Shown here: piece after piece, positions 61,170-64,000 of the stretch
Layout: each line of letters starts with the position of its first letter
Position numbering within the stretch: the first letter of the stretch is position 1
Notes under the pieces: model-generated
Told to the model about the DNA's origin: nothing
Seen by the model: the letters and a program-made list of their open reading frames with translations, nothing else
Database searches by the model: none
Assembly: GCA_900489925.1 (NCBI GenBank)
Contig: UEHQ01000016.1
Location: 1 to 64,000, forward strand
Direction of reading: 5' to 3'
From: Hyphomicrobiales bacterium
Lineage (GTDB): Bacteria; Pseudomonadota; Alphaproteobacteria; Rhizobiales; Rhizobiaceae
DNA length: 64,000 bases
Made by a program: the position numbers and the translations under genes

Positions 61170-61853
61170 TCAGCCCTGTGCGGCGGGCGCCTTGCCGGAT
61201 GCAGTGATGTTATCAAGCATCATCTGGGCGCGATTGGCAACATTGCGCGGGCTCTGCGCGTCGTCGACGATCGCCTGGTACCACTGGCGAGCCTGCGTCA
61301 TGTTGCCCGCCTTGTAGGCGGCAAGACCGAGTGCTTCGCGGGCGGAGTGGCGAAATGCGTTGGTGGGAACGGCCATTTCCTCGACATGGGCGGAAACCTG
61401 CTCGTAGGTGCCGCCCTCGATCAGCAGCCAGCCGGCGCGCATCTTGGCAGCATCGCGAACGGCAGCCGGTGCTGCGTTGTCCTTGCCGATCACGTCGAAG
61501 GCAGCAACGGCGCCAGCGGTGTCACCCTTCTGGGCCAGAACCGAGGCAGCGCGCAGACGTGCGAGGATCGGATAGGCGCCGTGCCCGTCCTTCTCCAGCT
61601 GTTCCAGTGCGGCAAGTGCCTCGTCGTTCTTGTTCTCGTCGGCAAGCTTCATGGCGGCAATGAACTTGTCGCCGGCGCCGGAAGACTGATTGTCGTCCCA
61701 GTATTCGTAGACCTTGAAGCCGATCGTACCGAGCACGATCAGGACGGCGAGCGCGATCAGATAGCGGCCGAACCGGCGCCACGCGCCCTTCACCTGATCG
61801 GAACGCAGTTCCTCATTGACCTCACGAATGAAGCTGTCGTCGTTGAATGCCAT
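61170..61853 (-). CDS. YfgM-like TPR membrane protein
   Basis: A 227-residue protein with one transmembrane helix (RFGRYLIALAVLIVLGTIGF, about 28-47) preceded by an acidic cytoplasmic tip (MAFNDDSFIREVNEELRSDQ) and followed by a periplasmic TPR region (LADENKNDEALAALEQLEKD, AYPILARLRAASVLAQKGDT, ALGLAAYKAGNMTQARQWYQ). This is the TPR_21 / YfgM family, linked in E. coli with the Sec translocon and with BamB and Der in gene order. It is the first gene of the pair with der here, the same gene order seen in many proteobacteria. Confidence 0.9.
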   Translation of the reverse strand: MAFNDDSFIREVNEELRSDQVKGAWRRFGRYLIALAVLIVLGTIGFKVYEYWDDNQSSGAGDKFIAAMKLADENKNDEALAALEQLEKDGHGAYPILARLRAASVLAQKGDTAGAVAAFDVIGKDNAAPAAVRDAAKMRAGWLLIEGGTYEQVSAHVEEMAVPTNAFRHSAREALGLAAYKAGNMTQARQWYQAIVDDAQSPRNVANRAQMMLDNITASGKAPAAQG

Positions 61854-61957
61854 TCTCGTCTCCGGCCGCGGATATGCCCAGTCATGCGGGTTGCACGCAC
61901 ATTGTGGGGCCTTCTACCCCATTTTGCGGCGGTTGTAAGGGGGATGTGAAAGATTCG

Positions 61958-62542
61958 TCACATGACGAGCGGGGAAACGCCGATCAGGAGTTCATGCAGC
62001 TTGAAAGTGATGAGCGCCCAGGCGATCACGCCGATGATCACGGCGTAGAGGTCATACTTGGCCGAGACGAATGGACGAAGCGTGATTTCGCCGGCGCGCT
62101 CGCGTCGCTTCAGCGAGATACGCAGGATCACGCCCCAGGCGAGGAACGCTGCAAAGAGCAGCACAGACGACGTCTCGCCGTTGGCAAGCAGGTGCGCAAA
62201 CGCCCAGATCTTCACCGACAGCACCATCGGATGTTTGGTCTTGACCGCGATATGCCCCGCCGGCAGCAGCGAGGCGACCAGACAGATAACTGCAATCAGC
62301 ATCAAGGTAATGGTGATATGCGCCATCCATACCGGCGGGGTGTAAAGCATCCCGGTAACCTGCCGCGCCTGGCCAAAGCCATAGATCAGCAGCACAAGCG
62401 CCAGGATGCTCACGATCGAATAGGTGGCCCTCCAGCCGTTCGCCCCGAGTGTCGAGATCATGGATTGGCGAAAACCAGGGGCGACGACCCGCACCAGATG
62501 AAGTCCGAGGAAAAGTATGATGCCTACGATCAGCAATGTCAT
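61958..62542 (-). CDS. NnrU family membrane protein
   Basis: A 194-residue integral membrane protein of about six helices. The stretches LLIVGIILFLGLHLVRVVAP, MVLSVKIWAFAHLLANGETS and SVLLFAAFLAWGVILRISLK match the NnrU family. NnrU was named in denitrification clusters, but it is also common in non-denitrifying rhizobia, where it may act in isoprenoid or carotenoid-like chemistry (15-cis-zeta-carotene isomerase relatives). No denitrification gene is nearby. An AGGAGGC site precedes the ATG. Confidence 0.88.
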   Translation of the reverse strand: MTLLIVGIILFLGLHLVRVVAPGFRQSMISTLGANGWRATYSIVSILALVLLIYGFGQARQVTGMLYTPPVWMAHITITLMLIAVICLVASLLPAGHIAVKTKHPMVLSVKIWAFAHLLANGETSSVLLFAAFLAWGVILRISLKRRERAGEITLRPFVSAKYDLYAVIIGVIAWALITFKLHELLIGVSPLVM

Positions 62543-62659
62543 GGATGCGCCTCCTGTGCGTTACCTGACTTAACGGCAGGCGGGAAAAAACGCCAGCGGC
62601 ACCGCAGCTTCGCCGCAATTCTGTAACAGGAAAGCCGCAAACAAATTGTCGCGGTGCCC

Positions 62660-63655
62660 ATGTTTCGTCCCTTTGCCCAAGCCTCCCTCGCCCTTTCCCT
62701 GCTCATGCCGGCTGCAGCCGGCGCTGCCGACCAGCCGAAACAGCTGGTGATGATCTCGTTTGACGGAGCGCACGATAATGCGCTCTGGCAGAAAAGCCGC
62801 GAGATGGCCGCCAAGAATGGCGCACACTTCACCTATTTCCTCTCCTGCACGTTCCTGATGAACCAGGCTGCGAAGAAGGCCTACCAGGCCCCGCATCAGA
62901 AGCAGGGACGGTCGAATGTCGGCTTTGCCCAGAGCGATGACGAGATCCGCGAGCGGCTCGGCAACATCTGGCACGCCCACCTCGAGGGTCATGACATATC
63001 GAGCCACGCATGCGGCCACTTCGACGGCCGCCAGTGGAGCGAGGCCGACTGGTCGCAGGAGTATGCGACCTTCCACGCCACCCTGAAGAACGCCTGGAAA
63101 GGCGTCGATCTCGAAGAGCCGAAAGGCTGGCAGGATCTCGTCGACCACGGCATCCAGGGTTTTCGCGCGCCATATCTCTCCGCGACGACCGGCGCCGACA
63201 TGATCTCCGCGGAAAGGAAGGCGGGCTTCACCTATGACGCCAGCCTCGTCACCAAGGGCCCGGCCATGCCCGTCGAGGAAGCCGGCATCATCCGCTTCGG
63301 CCTGCCGCTGATCCCCGAGGGCCCGCGTGAGAAGCCGATCATCGGCATGGACTACAACCTCTTCGTCCGCCATTCCAAGGGCGAGGAAGACAAGGCCGAC
63401 ACAAAAGAATTCGAAGACCGCGCCTATGCCGCCTTCAAGGAGGCCTTCGACAAGCAGTATGCCGGCAACCGCATCCCGCTCCAGCTCGGCTTCCATTTCG
63501 TGGAAATGAACGGTGGCGCCTATTGGCGTGCGCTCGACCGTCTGGTGAGCGATGTATGCCACCGCCAGGACGTTTCCTGCGTCAGCTATTCCGAAGCCAT
63601 CCCGCTGATCAAGGCACGCGGAAAGCTGCAGCCGGCATCGACCTCCGGCCTCTGA
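62660..63655 (+). CDS. secreted polysaccharide deacetylase-like protein
   Basis: A 331-residue protein (or 333 from a GTG at 62654). It has a signal peptide (ALSLLMPAAAGAAD, cleavage near residue 23). The NodB-like deacetylase core shows the catalytic Asp in LVMISFDGAHDN near residue 35, the metal-binding His pair in ISSHACGHFDGRQW near 115-120, and GFRAPYLSATTGADMI near 170. The protein is probably periplasmic and would remove acetyl groups from a cell-wall or extracellular glycan. It is monocistronic and ends in a bidirectional terminator shared with bacA. Confidence 0.87.
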   Translation: MFRPFAQASLALSLLMPAAAGAADQPKQLVMISFDGAHDNALWQKSREMAAKNGAHFTYFLSCTFLMNQAAKKAYQAPHQKQGRSNVGFAQSDDEIRERLGNIWHAHLEGHDISSHACGHFDGRQWSEADWSQEYATFHATLKNAWKGVDLEEPKGWQDLVDHGIQGFRAPYLSATTGADMISAERKAGFTYDASLVTKGPAMPVEEAGIIRFGLPLIPEGPREKPIIGMDYNLFVRHSKGEEDKADTKEFEDRAYAAFKEAFDKQYAGNRIPLQLGFHFVEMNGGAYWRALDRLVSDVCHRQDVSCVSYSEAIPLIKARGKLQPASTSGL

Positions 63656-63683
63656 GGCCGCCTGTTACATTCGCCCAAATGAA

Positions 63684-63717
63684 AACGCCGCCCATCTGGA
63701 AGATGAGCGGCGTTTTT
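63684..63717. terminator. bidirectional intrinsic terminator
   Basis: Arms AACGCCGC (63684-63691) and GCGGCGTT (63707-63714) are flanked by AAAA before and TTTTT after. The stem therefore ends both the deacetylase transcript on + and the bacA transcript on minus. Confidence 0.85.
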
Positions 63718-63734
63718 CTTGATCATAGGCTGAA

Positions 63735-64000
63735 CTAGCCGTCGGCGTGGATGATGCCCGCCTCGCGCTCGAGATAGCGCTGGTCGATATCAGGCAGCGG
63801 CTCGCCTTCGATTGCAGACTCGAAGGTACGCAGACGCTTGTAGATCGACAGCAACTCGACGATCGTCGTCCACGAATTGACAAGATACTGGAACGAGCCA
63901 CGCACTTGGTCAAAGACGTTGTTGATCTGCGTCAGCAGGCCAAGCGTCAGCTTGCCGGCGACGATCGAGGGCACGAGCACGATCAGGCTGAACAGGTTGT
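63735..64000 (-). CDS. bacA: BacA/SbmA family peptide transporter, C-terminal part (partial, 5' end outside window)
   Basis: The open frame runs off the right edge; the visible 88 residues are [20 protein letters not shown] onward. The stretch [20 protein letters not shown] followed by [20 protein letters not shown] closely follows the C-terminal end of SbmA/BacA proton-driven peptide importers. In rhizobia BacA protects against host antimicrobial peptides and is needed for chronic infection. The apparent GTG start at 63980 is internal. The rest of the gene must be read outside this window to confirm BacA rather than another SbmA-like paralogue. Confidence 0.82.
   Translation of the reverse strand, partial: NLFSLIVLVPSIVAGKLTLGLLTQINNVFDQVRGSFQYLVNSWTTIVELLSIYKRLRTFESAIEGEPLPDIDQRYLEREAGIIHADG

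Overview
The window looks like chromosomal DNA of a member of the Rhizobiaceae (Rhizobium / Agrobacterium / Neorhizobium / Ensifer type). The base composition is high in GC. The most diagnostic features are a fused anthranilate synthase TrpE(G) preceded by a trpL leader peptide ending in WWWAR, the choline transporter choXWV, a NolR-type ArsR regulator, a RirA-type iron box ahead of a haem receptor, and a BacA/SbmA-type transporter at the right edge. It reads as ordinary core chromosome. I see no rRNA, tRNA, CRISPR array, phage, insertion sequence or integrase. No gene-free stretch exceeds about 330 bases, and the longest one holds a leader-peptide attenuator.

Layout. 0-4.8 kb: the end of a Na/Pi cotransporter, hemF, small hypothetical proteins, and a tightly overlapping operon DUF1285 - CoA-type Nudix - cca on the minus strand. 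5-12.3 kb: a divergent five-gene operon of a MoxR ATPase, a DUF58 protein, two large membrane proteins (one with DUF4159) and an acetyltransferase. 12.3-21 kb: a TetR / TetX-like monooxygenase divergent pair with two operator copies, an MFS transporter, acetyltransferase, glutathione transferase, Nudix, phosphoesterase, and a TPR protein followed by an ECF sigma / membrane anti-sigma pair. 21-33 kb: leuA with a newly visible leucine-rich leader peptide, a BenE-type permease, methyltransferase, clpP, queF with a cation diffusion facilitator, several conserved proteins of unknown function, and trpL-trpE(G). 33-42.6 kb: an extensin-like protein, an iron-regulated haem receptor, fhs, a UPF0114 membrane protein, a LuxR-type regulator behind two long perfect inverted repeats, DUF2333, an unrecognised coiled-coil protein, and thymidine kinase. 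42.8-51.8 kb: choXWV, a HugZ-like protein, NolR-like regulator, an omega-amino acid aminotransferase, a branched-chain amino acid binding protein and adenine deaminase. 51.8-64 kb: alpha-glucosidase, sugar kinase, glycosyltransferase, MFS, a small AT-rich gene, an ABC-F ATPase, der with a YfgM-like protein, NnrU, a polysaccharide deacetylase and the 3' part of bacA.

The most interesting items are regulatory: two amino-acid attenuators (trpL and a candidate leuL) that share the same leaderless promoter-to-AUG geometry; the tandem operator of the TetR/TetX-like pair; the inverted repeats ahead of the orphan LuxR regulator; and a NolR box placed on the stop codon of the gene upstream of the NolR-like gene. 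All functional statements are inferences from sequence read by eye; no database search was run. Start codons were chosen by ribosome binding site and family length where possible, and uncertain ones are flagged.
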